Source of the DNA: Pseudoalteromonas sp. Scap06
Lineage (GTDB): Bacteria > Pseudomonadota > Gammaproteobacteria > Enterobacterales > Alteromonadaceae
Reading direction: 5' to 3'
DNA: 64,000 nucleotides
Assembly (NCBI RefSeq): GCF_013394165.1
Contig: NZ_CP041330.1
Coordinates: forward strand, 1,790,501-1,854,500
A program made the position numbers and the translations under genes. The notes beneath the pieces were generated by a model. The model did not search any database. It worked only from the letters and a program-made list of their open reading frames with translations, and had not been told where the DNA came from. The stretch's first letter is position 1, and every line of letters starts with the position of its first letter. Shown here one piece after another: positions 38,430 through 48,720 of this stretch.

Positions 38430-39794
38430 CTATCTGCCAGCGCGACGTAAAGCGCTCGATGTAAACTCATTGTCATTAAATGACTGAGAAAAGTCATACA
38501 TCTTTTCTTGGTTATCTAGACCAATGGCTAAGTAGCGACGTGAATTAAGATCGTGGTATACCTCAAGCGTACTCCACTGTGTCGGTACTTCATAGTAGTT
38601 AAGACCATAAGCCATTGCTACACGATAAAGTTGGTCACGATTATCGTAAATATCGGTAACATGAACTTGCCAACTGTCTTCGTCAATGTAGAAAACACGT
38701 TTTTTGTAAATATGACGGGTGTCATCTTTTAAGTTTGCTTCAACAACCCATACGCGGTGTTTTTCGTAACGAGTATGCTCAGGGTTGATATGACCAGGCT
38801 TTAAAATATCATCATAAGTTAGCTTGTCGCTGTGAAGCTTGTAGCTATTGTATGGGATGTAAAGCTCTTGCTTACCTTTTAGCGTCCAGTTATAACGATT
38901 TGGCGAGCCGTTGAACATATCAAAATCATCAGTTGTACGTAAGCTATCTGCTGCTGTACCCGGTGCATCGTATGCTACATTAGGTGCACGACGCACACGG
39001 CGCTGACCTGAATTGTACGTCCACGCTTGGCGCGGCGTTAAAATTTGGTCCATAGTTTCATGCACCAATAACGCGGTCCCTGCTAAACGAGCTGGCTCTG
39101 TCACTTGCTGTTTAAACTTAAACAATATATTAGAATCTTGTAGTTCAGCCGGAGTAGCACTTGGATCTGAATATTTAACTAATAACTGCTCATCAAAACC
39201 AACATAGTTATATGAACCCGATGCCGTCGGTGCTGCCTGACCGCCAAAACGCTCAATAGACTGACCACGGTAACGAAGTAAATGGTTCCAAATTGCTTCT
39301 AAACCCGTTTTAGGGATTGGAAATGGAATACCAATAGCTGTACTTTTAATACCATTTCCGCCTTCAACTAATTCAGCAGACGTTGCAAACTTTTTGGTTG
39401 CATCGTACACAAATTGTGGAAAAGACGCAGAACGACGGGTTTCGTACACTGGCATTTTAAACGTATCTGGGTACGCTTCAAATAACGCGATTTGTCCTGG
39501 GCTTAAGTTTTCTTTGTATTTATCAATATTACTTTTATCAATAGTGAATAATACTTTATCGGTTGCATAAGGGTCTAAGTGGTGCATACCCGGTTCATAA
39601 CCTGCTGGAGCAGCAGTAATACCGCCATTCCATGCTGGGATTGAGCCATCAGCATTCGCTGCTTTTTCCGCACCAATTGGACTTAAGTCTTTACCAAGGC
39701 GCGCAGCTTCTTCTGGGCTAATTTTAGCCAGCGCTGCGTGGCTTGCAAACAAACTACAAAACGCTGTAGCAATGAGGGTAGGTTTTTTAATCAT
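38430..39794 (-). CDS. DUF1329 periplasmic protein
   Basis: Exported protein of 454 residues (signal MIKKPTLIATAFCSLFASHAA, cleavage near residue 23) in the DUF1329 family. Family hallmarks include EEAARLGKDLSPIGAEKAAN and PAWNGGI near the N-terminus, and YNSGQRRVRRAPNVAYD in the middle. RYEKHRVWVVEANL and a late EDSWQVHVTDIYDNRDQLYR segment follow. The fold is thought to be LolA/LolB-like, with a hydrophobic cavity, so a lipid or hydrophobic-ligand role is plausible but unproven. It lies 13 bp after the DUF1302 gene and they are surely cotranscribed. Confidence 0.85.
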   Translation of the reverse strand: MIKKPTLIATAFCSLFASHAALAKISPEEAARLGKDLSPIGAEKAANADGSIPAWNGGITAAPAGYEPGMHHLDPYATDKVLFTIDKSNIDKYKENLSPGQIALFEAYPDTFKMPVYETRRSASFPQFVYDATKKFATSAELVEGGNGIKSTAIGIPFPIPKTGLEAIWNHLLRYRGQSIERFGGQAAPTASGSYNYVGFDEQLLVKYSDPSATPAELQDSNILFKFKQQVTEPARLAGTALLVHETMDQILTPRQAWTYNSGQRRVRRAPNVAYDAPGTAADSLRTTDDFDMFNGSPNRYNWTLKGKQELYIPYNSYKLHSDKLTYDDILKPGHINPEHTRYEKHRVWVVEANLKDDTRHIYKKRVFYIDEDSWQVHVTDIYDNRDQLYRVAMAYGLNYYEVPTQWSTLEVYHDLNSRRYLAIGLDNQEKMYDFSQSFNDNEFTSSALRRAGR

Positions 39795-39807
39795 AATAAT
39801 GTTACCC

Positions 39808-41904
39808 CTAGATAGAATATTTTAAGTTAAAAGAAACGTAATCTCGGTCAGAGAAAGTGTTGGTGTCGCCACCACCCCAAAATGAGTTGTAACTTACATC
39901 CAAAGACCATGCATTTTGGTAATTAAAGCTCATGGTAGCACCTAGCGACTTACGATCTTCAATGAATAAGAACATTGGATCTGGCGTGTTACCATTTACA
40001 TCATGAGAAAATACAAAACGTGGTGAGAAGTTAATACCATTGTAAAGGTTAAAGTAATCACCTTTAGCAATTAAGCGGTAGCCCCACGATGAAGCCGTAG
40101 CAAACGATTTTTGCTCAGGTCCATTAGATAATGCCATATGTAGTGAAGAGTAATCTGAACTACCAGGCCCCTGAATAACACCACTTCGGCCAGTACCAGA
40201 GACATTTAAACGGATCTCATCGTACTCGGGCATGTTATTAATACGAACACCACCAATTTCACCCACAACAGCCCAACTATCAGCGCCTAATGAAGGACCA
40301 AATAGATGTGTTGCCGTAAACTGTAATTGTGACGTATTGCGTTCGATATAACCTTTGGCTAACTCGCCTGGCCCAACAACACTTGCATCATCGCCTTTAC
40401 TCATTTGCGAAATACCTGCAAACTCAGGGCGTAAACCAGCAATAGCTAACTGCTCAGGCATCGCAGCGTAAAGTAGCTCTACGTCATCGATTTGCAGCGG
40501 TTCGTCTTCACGAAAAGTAAACTCACCCGCAAAAGCAGTTTCACCAAGCGAGGTGTTAAAGCTTAAACCGTAAAGTTTAATATCTTCAGGGTATTCGTTA
40601 GTTGCTTTAGCAAATGCTTTTAAATCGGATACGTTATCAGAGGTAATTTCAGTACTTGCAATCATCGCTAAATCTTGTTGAATTGATGCTTGCGTAAAGT
40701 TTGATACGCGACCCGAAATAAGCGGACGACGATTATGGTAATTTACGTGATAAAGCGCTACTTCGGTATCATTCCACTCTGGTAAAAACATACCGAGTCG
40801 TAAGCCGTATTGGCCGCCATCATCTGGCTCTGTTTTGCCATCATAGCCTTTACCTTTGAGGGCAACCTTGGTCGGGTGTGTCAAGTACATATTAGCTAAT
40901 AGCTGTTGACCTGCAGCACTTGATGGATCAATTCCCTGACTTGCAGCTACTTGAGAGTGAGTCGCTATCAAGTTATTTAAACTATTTGTTAAAAATGCTA
41001 AATCAATATCAGGATTTGAAGTAAAACCTAGCTGTACATTTTGTTGATAACCGTTTTCTGCAGCAAAATCATTGGTAGAAAAATAAGTCCCTGCTGCCGG
41101 TAGACGAGTTTCATGCCACTGGTATTGGTAAAAACCTTCTAAGGTGATGTTTTCTGTAAGCCCTAACGATGCCCACAACATACCAACCGGAATAAACGCT
41201 TCTTTTAGCTCAGCACCTGGTGCTTTTAAACGGTCTATATCAACCGGATTAACGTTAATACCATGAGAAATTAACGTACTTTCACCCCAGTTTACTACTT
41301 GTTGGCCAACACGAATTGAAAGCGGGTTATTACCATCGTTTAAATCAAAGTTCGCCCATACGTAGGCGTCAAGTAAACGAAGGTCGGCACAACTTTGCTC
41401 TTTAGTATCATCGTCATCACAAGGGTCTACACCTTGCCCTGATGTTGGATTAACATAAGCACGATCGCCGTCCATTAATTCAAAATCGTAAAAATACATA
41501 AAACGGGTAAATAAGCCGTAGTTATCTTTACTTATTGATAAGTCATGCGTGCCTTTTAATAGCTTTGAGAAAGACTCACCGCTATCAAAATTTAAACCGC
41601 CCGCGTCACCGTTGTTTGAGTAGGACCCTGGTTGAGCCCAGACATCTTGGGATGAATAAATCGTATTGAGTGCTGGGTTGTAACCCGTCCAATCAAATGA
41701 TGGATTATTACTCTTACCAATCATATCAAAATTTCGGTCTTCTACCCGAATACTCTGACCATATGAAAAGGTAGAATCGAAGGCGATATCAAAACCACCC
41801 ACCTCAAATGTTGCAGCCTGTGTCTGTGCTGCAGTTAAACCCATAGCCGCAGCTGTTAAGCCAAGTGCTATTTTATTTTTAACAAAAAGCGATCTTCTTA
41901 TCAT
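39808..41904 (-). CDS. DUF1302 outer-membrane protein
   Basis: DUF1302 family protein of 698 residues, predicted outer-membrane beta barrel. The mature part has many alternating aromatic strands (for example FTRFMYFYDFELMDG, VSYNSFWGGG) and ends in the strand DYVSFNLKYSI, which is a classical barrel C-terminus apart from a final Ile. The frame extends to 41985, but I place the start at ATG 41904: it gives the signal peptide MIRRSLFVKNKIALGLTAAA and is preceded by GGGGGAACC. Function unknown. The family is consistently paired with DUF1329 and MMPL genes in marine and soil gammaproteobacteria. Confidence 0.85.
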   Translation of the reverse strand: MIRRSLFVKNKIALGLTAAAMGLTAAQTQAATFEVGGFDIAFDSTFSYGQSIRVEDRNFDMIGKSNNPSFDWTGYNPALNTIYSSQDVWAQPGSYSNNGDAGGLNFDSGESFSKLLKGTHDLSISKDNYGLFTRFMYFYDFELMDGDRAYVNPTSGQGVDPCDDDDTKEQSCADLRLLDAYVWANFDLNDGNNPLSIRVGQQVVNWGESTLISHGINVNPVDIDRLKAPGAELKEAFIPVGMLWASLGLTENITLEGFYQYQWHETRLPAAGTYFSTNDFAAENGYQQNVQLGFTSNPDIDLAFLTNSLNNLIATHSQVAASQGIDPSSAAGQQLLANMYLTHPTKVALKGKGYDGKTEPDDGGQYGLRLGMFLPEWNDTEVALYHVNYHNRRPLISGRVSNFTQASIQQDLAMIASTEITSDNVSDLKAFAKATNEYPEDIKLYGLSFNTSLGETAFAGEFTFREDEPLQIDDVELLYAAMPEQLAIAGLRPEFAGISQMSKGDDASVVGPGELAKGYIERNTSQLQFTATHLFGPSLGADSWAVVGEIGGVRINNMPEYDEIRLNVSGTGRSGVIQGPGSSDYSSLHMALSNGPEQKSFATASSWGYRLIAKGDYFNLYNGINFSPRFVFSHDVNGNTPDPMFLFIEDRKSLGATMSFNYQNAWSLDVSYNSFWGGGDTNTFSDRDYVSFNLKYSI

Positions 41905-42154
41905 TTTGGTTCCCCCCTGTCGCGGGTATTTTTGTGTGATCAAGTTATTGTTTTTAGTGTAATCGTAACGATAGAAGCGAATCAAACAAATTACAAATGG
42001 CCGCCTTCAATCAGTTATATTTTTTATTTGTTCAACGTTTACGTATTGGTAAGACGTCATACCAGATAATTTATACACGTAAATTAACAATAGAACAAAC
42101 CGAAATTAACAAAAAAGCAATATTAATATGTATTTATAACACAAAAAATGACTG

Positions 42155-42376
42155 CTAAGCTACTCGTTCGAGACGGATGAACTTGTTTTCATTACTTAAA
42201 ATGAGTCTAAATCGACCACGGATACCTAGGCTAGAAATAAAAGGTCGAAGGTGATGAGCGGAAAAACGAATTGTTTTACCGCTATCAGCTGTCACTTGGA
42301 TAGAGCTATACCGTCCATGGTAATAATCCATGCACTTTGTATAGCTCAAATGCATACTAAAGTAATGTTCTATCAT
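42155..42376 (-). CDS. DUF2835 family small protein
   Basis: Small 73-residue protein with the DUF2835 pattern: a YYHGRYSSIQVTADSGKTIRF start of domain, then HLRPFISSLGIRGRFRLIL. No cysteines suggest a metal site and no membrane segment is seen. Function unknown. It begins 3 bp after pepN ends, and the same pepN-DUF2835 adjacency is found in other gammaproteobacteria, so it is a real coding gene despite its size. Confidence 0.8.
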   Translation of the reverse strand: MIEHYFSMHLSYTKCMDYYHGRYSSIQVTADSGKTIRFSAHHLRPFISSLGIRGRFRLILSNENKFIRLERVA

Positions 42377-42379
42377 GAT

Positions 42380-44974
42380 TTATTGTAAGGCTTTTTCAAC
42401 CTTTTCAAATAAGTCGTCGCTTAACCCTTCTAAGTTAGCTAATCGCTCTAGTTGGGCCCTCATTGCAGTTGCACGGGTTTCATCATAACGACGCCACGAC
42501 ATAAACGGCGTTAACATACGAGATGCATTTTGCGGATTAATCGCATTAAGCTTAATCAATAAATCGCCAAGTAATGTATAGCCCGTGCCATCTAAACGAT
42601 GAAACTGTGCGGTATTAAAATGAGAAAAGCTGCCCACTAATGCACGTACTCGGTTTGGATTCGAAAAATCAAAGCAAGGATGCGAGTACAAGGCTTTTAT
42701 TTTCTCGATAGCATCTTCAGCAGAGTTCATCGCTTGCAAAGCAAACCACTTATCCATTACTAATACATCATGGCGCCATTGAGCGTCAAAATGCTCGAGT
42801 AATTGATCCGACAATGGGTGAGCTGCTTTAACCACACTGCTTAACGCACCGAGTACATTGGTCATATTTGTTGAAGATGCAGCCTGCTCAATTAAACTTG
42901 CCGCCTCAACACTGTCGGTTTTTGCCAAATAGTGAAGGCACAGCTGTTTGAGCGCACGTATTGCTACCGCTTGGGCACTCACACTGCCATCATCGGTAAT
43001 GGCTTGGTAACAGCTTAAAAATTCACTGTGCAATTGCGTGGCAATTTGTTGTTCAAATAACTCAATATTAGCCGTTATTTGATCTACCGGTATTATTTCA
43101 AATTCAGCAGCTAAGGTATCAAAACTTGGCAACTTCAACAGTTCAGCAACTAGCGCTAAATCGCCCTCACGCTGAGATAGCAATGCGCGAAGTGCATCAA
43201 TCACATCTTCACTCAAAGGAGTCTTACTTGCTGAAGTAACATTGGCTTTAAGTGCGTTAATAAATAACTGCTGTTGTGCATCCCAGCGTGAAAAGTCGCT
43301 ACGCGCAAAACGCATAATATGTAATAAATCCGCTTCACTAATAGATTGATTTAAAATACATGGGGCTGAAAAATCTTCGAGCAATACAGCGGTTGGGTTA
43401 CTGTGAATATTATCAAAGTGAAATGTTTGCGAGCTATTTGTTACATCCAGTACATGATCAAGCTGCTTGCCTTGGTACTGTAATGCAATACTCTGCCCTT
43501 GAGAGTCTAAAAGCTCAATAGCAAAAGGAATATGTAACATTGCATTGTCAGGCTGATTCGCTGGCGTAAGCTGCTCTACGATAAGCGAAAACGTTTGCGC
43601 AGCTTCATCATACTTTTTAGTTACGTTCAGGCGAGGTGTACCACAATGGTTATACCAACGCTTAAATTGTGATAAATCAATGGATGATGCATCACTCATT
43701 GCTACAACAAAGTCATCACAGGTCACCGCTTGCCCATCATGGCGTTCAAAGTACAAAGACATGCCTTTTTGAAAGTTTTGCTCACCTAAAAGGGTATGCA
43801 TCATGCGAATTACTTCTGCCCCTTTGTCGTATACAGTCACAGTGTAAAAGTTATTCATTTCAATTACCTTTTCTGGACGTATCGGATGAGCCATAGGGCC
43901 TGCATCTTCACTAAACTGATGAGTACGCATCACTTTTACAGCATCAATTCTATTAAGCGCACGAGAGCCTAAATCACTACTAAATTCTTGGTCACGAAAT
44001 ACCGTCAAGCCTTCTTTTAAAGACAATTGAAACCAGTCACGACAAGTTACACGATTTCCGGTCCAGTTATGAAAGTACTCGTGGCCAACAATAGACTCAA
44101 TGGTGTGGTAATCTTTATCAGTTGCCGTTTCTTGATTTGCCAACACGCATTTACTGTTAAAAATATTTAACCCTTTATTTTCCATTGCTCCCATATTGAA
44201 AAAATCAACGGCAACAATCATATAAATATCAAGGTCGTACTCTAAATTAAAACGAGTTTCATCCCAAGCCATCGCTTTTTTTAGCGACGTCATGGCATGC
44301 TCTGTTTTTGGTAAATTTCCTTTATCAACAAATAACGCTAAGGTGACGTCTTTACCACTACGAGTTGTGTACTTGTCGTGTAAAACATCAAAGTCCCCTG
44401 CCACTAAAGCGAACAAGTAGCTTGGCTTTTTGAATGGGTCTTGCCATTTTACAAAATGACGTCCATCTTGCGTTTCACCGCTATCAACTTGATTACCATT
44501 TGAGAGTAAATGCGGGAATGTTGTATCTGCAATGATAGTAACATCAAAAGTTGAAAGGACATCAGGACGGTCCATATAATAGGTTATTTTTCTAAACCCT
44601 TGCGCTTCACATTGGGTACAGTAAGCCCCGCCAGATAAGTACAACCCCTCAAGTGAAGTATTGGTTTGTGGTGATGTTTGCGTCACTATGCTTAGCTGAC
44701 ATTCATCAGGTAAGTTATTAATGATTAATTGCTGATTTATAATTTTATAATCTGTGAGCTCTTCACCCTCTACCGACAAAGAGATCAAAGTTAAGTCTAT
44801 GCCATCTAATACCAGTGGCGCATTTGAATCGCCAACGCGCTTAAGCGTTAATAAAGCATTTACTTGAGTTTTTAATGGCTGTAAATCAAATGTCAGCTCA
44901 GTGTGTTCGATTGAAAAATGAGGGGCTTGGTAGTCTTTTAGGTATTCTGCTTGAGGTTTTTGTAGTTCAGTCAT
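42380..44974 (-). CDS. pepN: Aminopeptidase N (M1 family)
   Basis: Broad-specificity zinc aminopeptidase for the last steps of cytoplasmic peptide degradation. The substrate motif GAMEN (about 259-263) and the zinc site HEYFHNWTGNR (about 294-304) with the downstream Glu in LKEGLTVFRDQEF are intact. The C-terminal helical domain is full length (864 residues; E. coli 870). The open frame includes a GTG two codons earlier, but the ATG at 44974 (MTELQKPQAEYLKDY) is favoured by a GGAG site and the family N-terminus. It is followed by the DUF2835 gene. Confidence 0.97.
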   Translation of the reverse strand: MTELQKPQAEYLKDYQAPHFSIEHTELTFDLQPLKTQVNALLTLKRVGDSNAPLVLDGIDLTLISLSVEGEELTDYKIINQQLIINNLPDECQLSIVTQTSPQTNTSLEGLYLSGGAYCTQCEAQGFRKITYYMDRPDVLSTFDVTIIADTTFPHLLSNGNQVDSGETQDGRHFVKWQDPFKKPSYLFALVAGDFDVLHDKYTTRSGKDVTLALFVDKGNLPKTEHAMTSLKKAMAWDETRFNLEYDLDIYMIVAVDFFNMGAMENKGLNIFNSKCVLANQETATDKDYHTIESIVGHEYFHNWTGNRVTCRDWFQLSLKEGLTVFRDQEFSSDLGSRALNRIDAVKVMRTHQFSEDAGPMAHPIRPEKVIEMNNFYTVTVYDKGAEVIRMMHTLLGEQNFQKGMSLYFERHDGQAVTCDDFVVAMSDASSIDLSQFKRWYNHCGTPRLNVTKKYDEAAQTFSLIVEQLTPANQPDNAMLHIPFAIELLDSQGQSIALQYQGKQLDHVLDVTNSSQTFHFDNIHSNPTAVLLEDFSAPCILNQSISEADLLHIMRFARSDFSRWDAQQQLFINALKANVTSASKTPLSEDVIDALRALLSQREGDLALVAELLKLPSFDTLAAEFEIIPVDQITANIELFEQQIATQLHSEFLSCYQAITDDGSVSAQAVAIRALKQLCLHYLAKTDSVEAASLIEQAASSTNMTNVLGALSSVVKAAHPLSDQLLEHFDAQWRHDVLVMDKWFALQAMNSAEDAIEKIKALYSHPCFDFSNPNRVRALVGSFSHFNTAQFHRLDGTGYTLLGDLLIKLNAINPQNASRMLTPFMSWRRYDETRATAMRAQLERLANLEGLSDDLFEKVEKALQ

Positions 44975-45024
44975 GTTCACTCCAAAAAAATAGCCCCTTT
45001 TAGTGATAAAAGGAGCTACTTAAA

Positions 45025-46488
45025 TTAAGCCGTTTGTTTAGGTTTAATACGTAGTATCTTAATTCCTAAGTAAGCGTAAATAACGGCTAAGAAAGGATTT
45101 ATAAGGTTAAAGAAAGCATAAAGCGCGTAATCAAACGGATTGATTAATAGAACACTTTGCATATACGCACCACAGGTATTCCATGGTATTAGTGGGCTGG
45201 TAATTGTGCCGCCATCTTCTAGAGTACGAGATAAGTTAACAGGCTTTAAACCACGCTTTTTGTATTCTTCTTTAAACATCCGCCCAGGCACCACAATGGC
45301 AATATACTGGTCCGCAGCAATTACATTGGTACCAATACACGTTGCAATGGTTGAGGCGATAAGAGAGCCAGTGCTTTTTGCTATTTTTAGAATACTTTTA
45401 ACAAAAATATCAAGTAGCCCTGTTTTCTCCATAATCGCACCAAACATCAGTGCTGTCATGATCAACCATGTAGTGGTTAGCATACCAGACATGCCGCCAC
45501 CACTCAGTAACGAGTCCATTTTTGCATCGCCCGTATTAATTGTGAAGCCATCAAAAAAGGTGGTCCAAACTAGTTTGAAATAACCGACAAACTCACCCTG
45601 AGTCATGTCTATTTGGCTAGCAATTAAGTCCGATTGAAATAACATTGCCCACACCGCGCCAATCACGGCACCAATAGAAATCGCCGGAAACGCTGGCATT
45701 TTTCGAATAGCTAATGCGAGTAATACAATTAACGGCACCAACATTTCTAAGCCAATGTTAAAGTTTTGCTGAAGAATTGCAGTTATTTGCTCTATTTGAC
45801 CCGCCTCTCCCGCAGCAGTAGCGTTAAAGCCCATGAAAATAAAGATGATTAATGCAATGACAAAGCTGGGTACTGTAGTCCAAAGCATATGATGAATATG
45901 TTCAAACAAATCTGCACCAGCAACGGCTGGAGCTAAATTGGTTGTTTCCGATAATGGACTAAGCTTATCGCCAAAATAAGCGCCTGATATTACAGCACCC
46001 GCGGTAACTGTCGGCTCTAAACCCAGTCCTGAAGCAACACCGAGTAACGCAACACCTATAGTTGCAGCTGTAGTCCATGAACTTCCAATACTCATTGCTA
46101 CAATGCCACAAATTAAACAACTCGCGGCGTAAAACCAGCTGGGATTGATAATTTGTAGACCGTAATAAATTAATGTCGGAACGGTTCCTGATAATAGCCA
46201 AGTTCCGATTAATGCCCCTACCATGAGTAAGATTAAAATCGCACTAAGAGATAAAGTGATCCCCTCAATCATTGCATCTTCTAATTTTTTCCATGTGTAG
46301 CCATTTTTTAAACCAATTAACGCCGCAGCGAATGTTGCAAATAACAAGGCAATTTGATTTGGACCTGACGATGAGTCATCACCAAATAAGTACACAGCGG
46401 CACCTAATAAACAAATTAATACAGCAATTGGAATGAGTGCATCAAAAAACGAGGCACTTTTAAGTGGTTTTTCTTCAATTGGCTTCAA
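45025..46488 (-). CDS. nhaC: Na+/H+ antiporter NhaC
   Basis: NhaC-family sodium/proton antiporter of 487 residues with about 11-12 membrane helices. Motifs include SIGSSWTTAATIGVALLG, SGAYFGDKLSPLSETTNLAP, and later NVIAADQYIAIVVPGRMF with SRTLEDGGTITSPLIPWNTCGAY. It supports sodium and pH homeostasis, fitting a marine host. The frame is open to 46560, but the best start is the TTG at 46488 (reads MKPIEEKPLKS), with AGGAG at 46497-46501 and 8-base spacing. The ATGs at 46518 and 46509 lack such a site. Confidence 0.93.
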   Translation of the reverse strand: MKPIEEKPLKSASFFDALIPIAVLICLLGAAVYLFGDDSSSGPNQIALLFATFAAALIGLKNGYTWKKLEDAMIEGITLSLSAILILLMVGALIGTWLLSGTVPTLIYYGLQIINPSWFYAASCLICGIVAMSIGSSWTTAATIGVALLGVASGLGLEPTVTAGAVISGAYFGDKLSPLSETTNLAPAVAGADLFEHIHHMLWTTVPSFVIALIIFIFMGFNATAAGEAGQIEQITAILQQNFNIGLEMLVPLIVLLALAIRKMPAFPAISIGAVIGAVWAMLFQSDLIASQIDMTQGEFVGYFKLVWTTFFDGFTINTGDAKMDSLLSGGGMSGMLTTTWLIMTALMFGAIMEKTGLLDIFVKSILKIAKSTGSLIASTIATCIGTNVIAADQYIAIVVPGRMFKEEYKKRGLKPVNLSRTLEDGGTITSPLIPWNTCGAYMQSVLLINPFDYALYAFFNLINPFLAVIYAYLGIKILRIKPKQTA

Positions 46489-46620
46489 AATATAGACTCC
46501 TACACACATTCGATGCATGTTGATTATTTTTATTAGCACGTACGCGCATTTATTGAGCACTATTGATCTAGCTCAACTTTTGGTAATCCGCGATTATAAC
46601 AATTTAGCAAATTATCGATA

Positions 46621-46652
46621 GTAAAAAAGGCGCCTAGGCGCCTTTTTTTTTG
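46621..46652. terminator. prc Rho-independent terminator
   Basis: A perfect palindrome, AAAAAAGGCGCC TA GGCGCCTTTTTT (46623-46648), with a long T run on either strand. It lies 17 bases after the prc stop codon and ends the msrC-proQ-prc run; it could also block antisense transcription into nhaC. Confidence 0.9.
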
Positions 46653-46668
46653 CAAAGTGAAGCTTATT

Positions 46669-48693
46669 TTAGCGCTTAGCTACGCGACCATATTTAATAT
46701 AATCTTGTGTAATAAGTGCAGCTTCTTCAAGAAATGGGTCAAGCTCTTCAATCACCTCTGGTACATCGTCCAGATTTTCTATTGGCTCTTTACCTAAACG
46801 ATTTAAGCGCTCATTAGTACGGGCTAGTGCGCGTGCCTCATTTTCTTCTTTTTCTTTAATGCGCTTTTTCTCAACCAAAGAAATTGTTTTACGATCTTTT
46901 TCTTCGTTGTAGCGAGCGATATCTTCAAACACATAATTAAATTCAGGTTCGGCTTTAATACGCTCATTATGCTGCTTTTCAAGTACACTGATAATAGGGT
47001 TTAAACGCCCTATTTGCTTATACTTTGCTTTTACTATGCTATCCCACGGCAAGGCATTATCTTGTTTACTTTCACCCCATTCTGCAGGGTCAATGGCTGA
47101 TGGGAAAGTAATGTCTGGGATCACCCCTTTATGCTGTGTACTACCACCATTAATGCGGTAAAACTTTGCAATCGTATATTGCACACTACCTAATGGGTTA
47201 TCGTATAAGTCATAAGCACGCGCTAAACCTTTATGCTGCTGCACGGTCCCTTTACCAAAGGTTTGCTCACCAATGATAACGGCGCGGCCATAATCTTGCA
47301 TTGCTGCGGCAAAAATTTCAGACGCGGATGCGCTGTACCTATCAACAAGCACTGTTAACGGGCCATCATAATAAGTAATGCCGTCACGGTCTTTTTGCTC
47401 TTCAATACGGTTGTTTAAGGTATGAATTTGTACTACTGGACCTTGATCAAAAAACAAACCTGATAACTGCGTAGCTTCATATAATGAACCGCCGCCATTT
47501 TGACGTAAATCAATAATAATTCCGTCTACGTTTTGTTCTTTGAGTTTAGCCAACTCGACTTTTACATCTTTAGATAAGTTATTGTAAAAACCAGGAATTT
47601 CTATTACACCAATTTTGCTGGTTAAATCAGAATAACTGGCTTCAAACACTTCTGATTTGGCAGCTCTGTCTTCTAGACGGATTTTATCACGGGTAATTTC
47701 AACCACTTTTGGCGTACCGTGAGCATCCGCACCCTTTAGGTATTGCAAACGCACTTTAGTGCCTTTGGGGCCTTTTATTAAATCAACCACATCATCTAAA
47801 CGCCAGCCAATTACATCAACAAACTCTTCGCCATCTTGAGCCACACCAATAATGCGGTCATCGGCTTTAATTTGCTCAGATTTGTCTGCCGGGCCTCCAG
47901 GCACTAAACTACGAATTACCGTATAGTCTTCATCAGGCGTTAATACCGCACCAATGCCTTCAAGCTCAAGATCCATATCCATTTTGAACTGCTCTGCACG
48001 ACGTGGAGATAAGTATGAAGTATGTGCTTCAATACTACGTGCAAGTGAATTCATTACAATTTGAAATGCATCTTCAGATTTTGATTGTACAAGACGCTTT
48101 TCTGCGTTTTTATAACGCTTGGTCAGCACGTCTTTTATGCCAGGCCAATCTTTACCTGTCATTTTTAACCGTAATGCATCATATTTTACACGCTCGCGCC
48201 AAATTTCATCTAATTCAGCTTGCGTAGTCGCCCATGGCGCATCTTCACGGTCATAAAAGTATTCATCTTCAGTGTCGAACGTCATTTCATTTTCAAGTAA
48301 TGAAAGCGAAAATTCGTAACGTTCAAAACGACGTTTAAGGCTTAAGTTGAAAATATCAAATGTAAACCCTAACTTGCCGCTAATAAGCGCGTTATCGAAA
48401 CGCTCACGATATTGCTCAAAAGAGTCAATATCGCTTTTCAAAAACACGCTTTTATTAAAATCAAGGGATTCGATGTAACGATCAAACACTTTACTTGAAA
48501 GCTCATCGTTAAATCGAACAGGTGTGTAATGCGAACGAGTAAATAGATTAGCCACTCGTTTACTGGCTGTACCGTGCTGACTTTCTTGCTTAAGCAAAGG
48601 TAAGTCTTTTAATGTTACCGGCTCTACTGCAGCCAATAATGAACCTGAAAACAGCGCAGCAACTAACGGAATGAGCGTAAACTTTTTACTCAT
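46669..48693 (-). CDS. prc: Tail-specific periplasmic protease Prc/Tsp
   Basis: Carboxy-terminal processing protease of 674 residues (S41 family) in the periplasm, involved in envelope protein and peptidoglycan hydrolase turnover. A signal peptide (MSKKFTLIPLVAALFSGSLLA), a helical N-domain, a PDZ domain (about 235-325) and the catalytic Ser/Lys pair are visible (SASASEIFAAAMQ and GEQTFGKGTVQ, about 453 and 478). The ATG at 48693 is chosen over the TTG at 48699 because AAGGAG is correctly spaced. It is cotranscribed with proQ, as in E. coli. Confidence 0.96.
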   Translation of the reverse strand: MSKKFTLIPLVAALFSGSLLAAVEPVTLKDLPLLKQESQHGTASKRVANLFTRSHYTPVRFNDELSSKVFDRYIESLDFNKSVFLKSDIDSFEQYRERFDNALISGKLGFTFDIFNLSLKRRFERYEFSLSLLENEMTFDTEDEYFYDREDAPWATTQAELDEIWRERVKYDALRLKMTGKDWPGIKDVLTKRYKNAEKRLVQSKSEDAFQIVMNSLARSIEAHTSYLSPRRAEQFKMDMDLELEGIGAVLTPDEDYTVIRSLVPGGPADKSEQIKADDRIIGVAQDGEEFVDVIGWRLDDVVDLIKGPKGTKVRLQYLKGADAHGTPKVVEITRDKIRLEDRAAKSEVFEASYSDLTSKIGVIEIPGFYNNLSKDVKVELAKLKEQNVDGIIIDLRQNGGGSLYEATQLSGLFFDQGPVVQIHTLNNRIEEQKDRDGITYYDGPLTVLVDRYSASASEIFAAAMQDYGRAVIIGEQTFGKGTVQQHKGLARAYDLYDNPLGSVQYTIAKFYRINGGSTQHKGVIPDITFPSAIDPAEWGESKQDNALPWDSIVKAKYKQIGRLNPIISVLEKQHNERIKAEPEFNYVFEDIARYNEEKDRKTISLVEKKRIKEKEENEARALARTNERLNRLGKEPIENLDDVPEVIEELDPFLEEAALITQDYIKYGRVAKR

Positions 48694-48720
48694 ACACAAC
48701 TCCTTAATTTTTTTCGCAGC

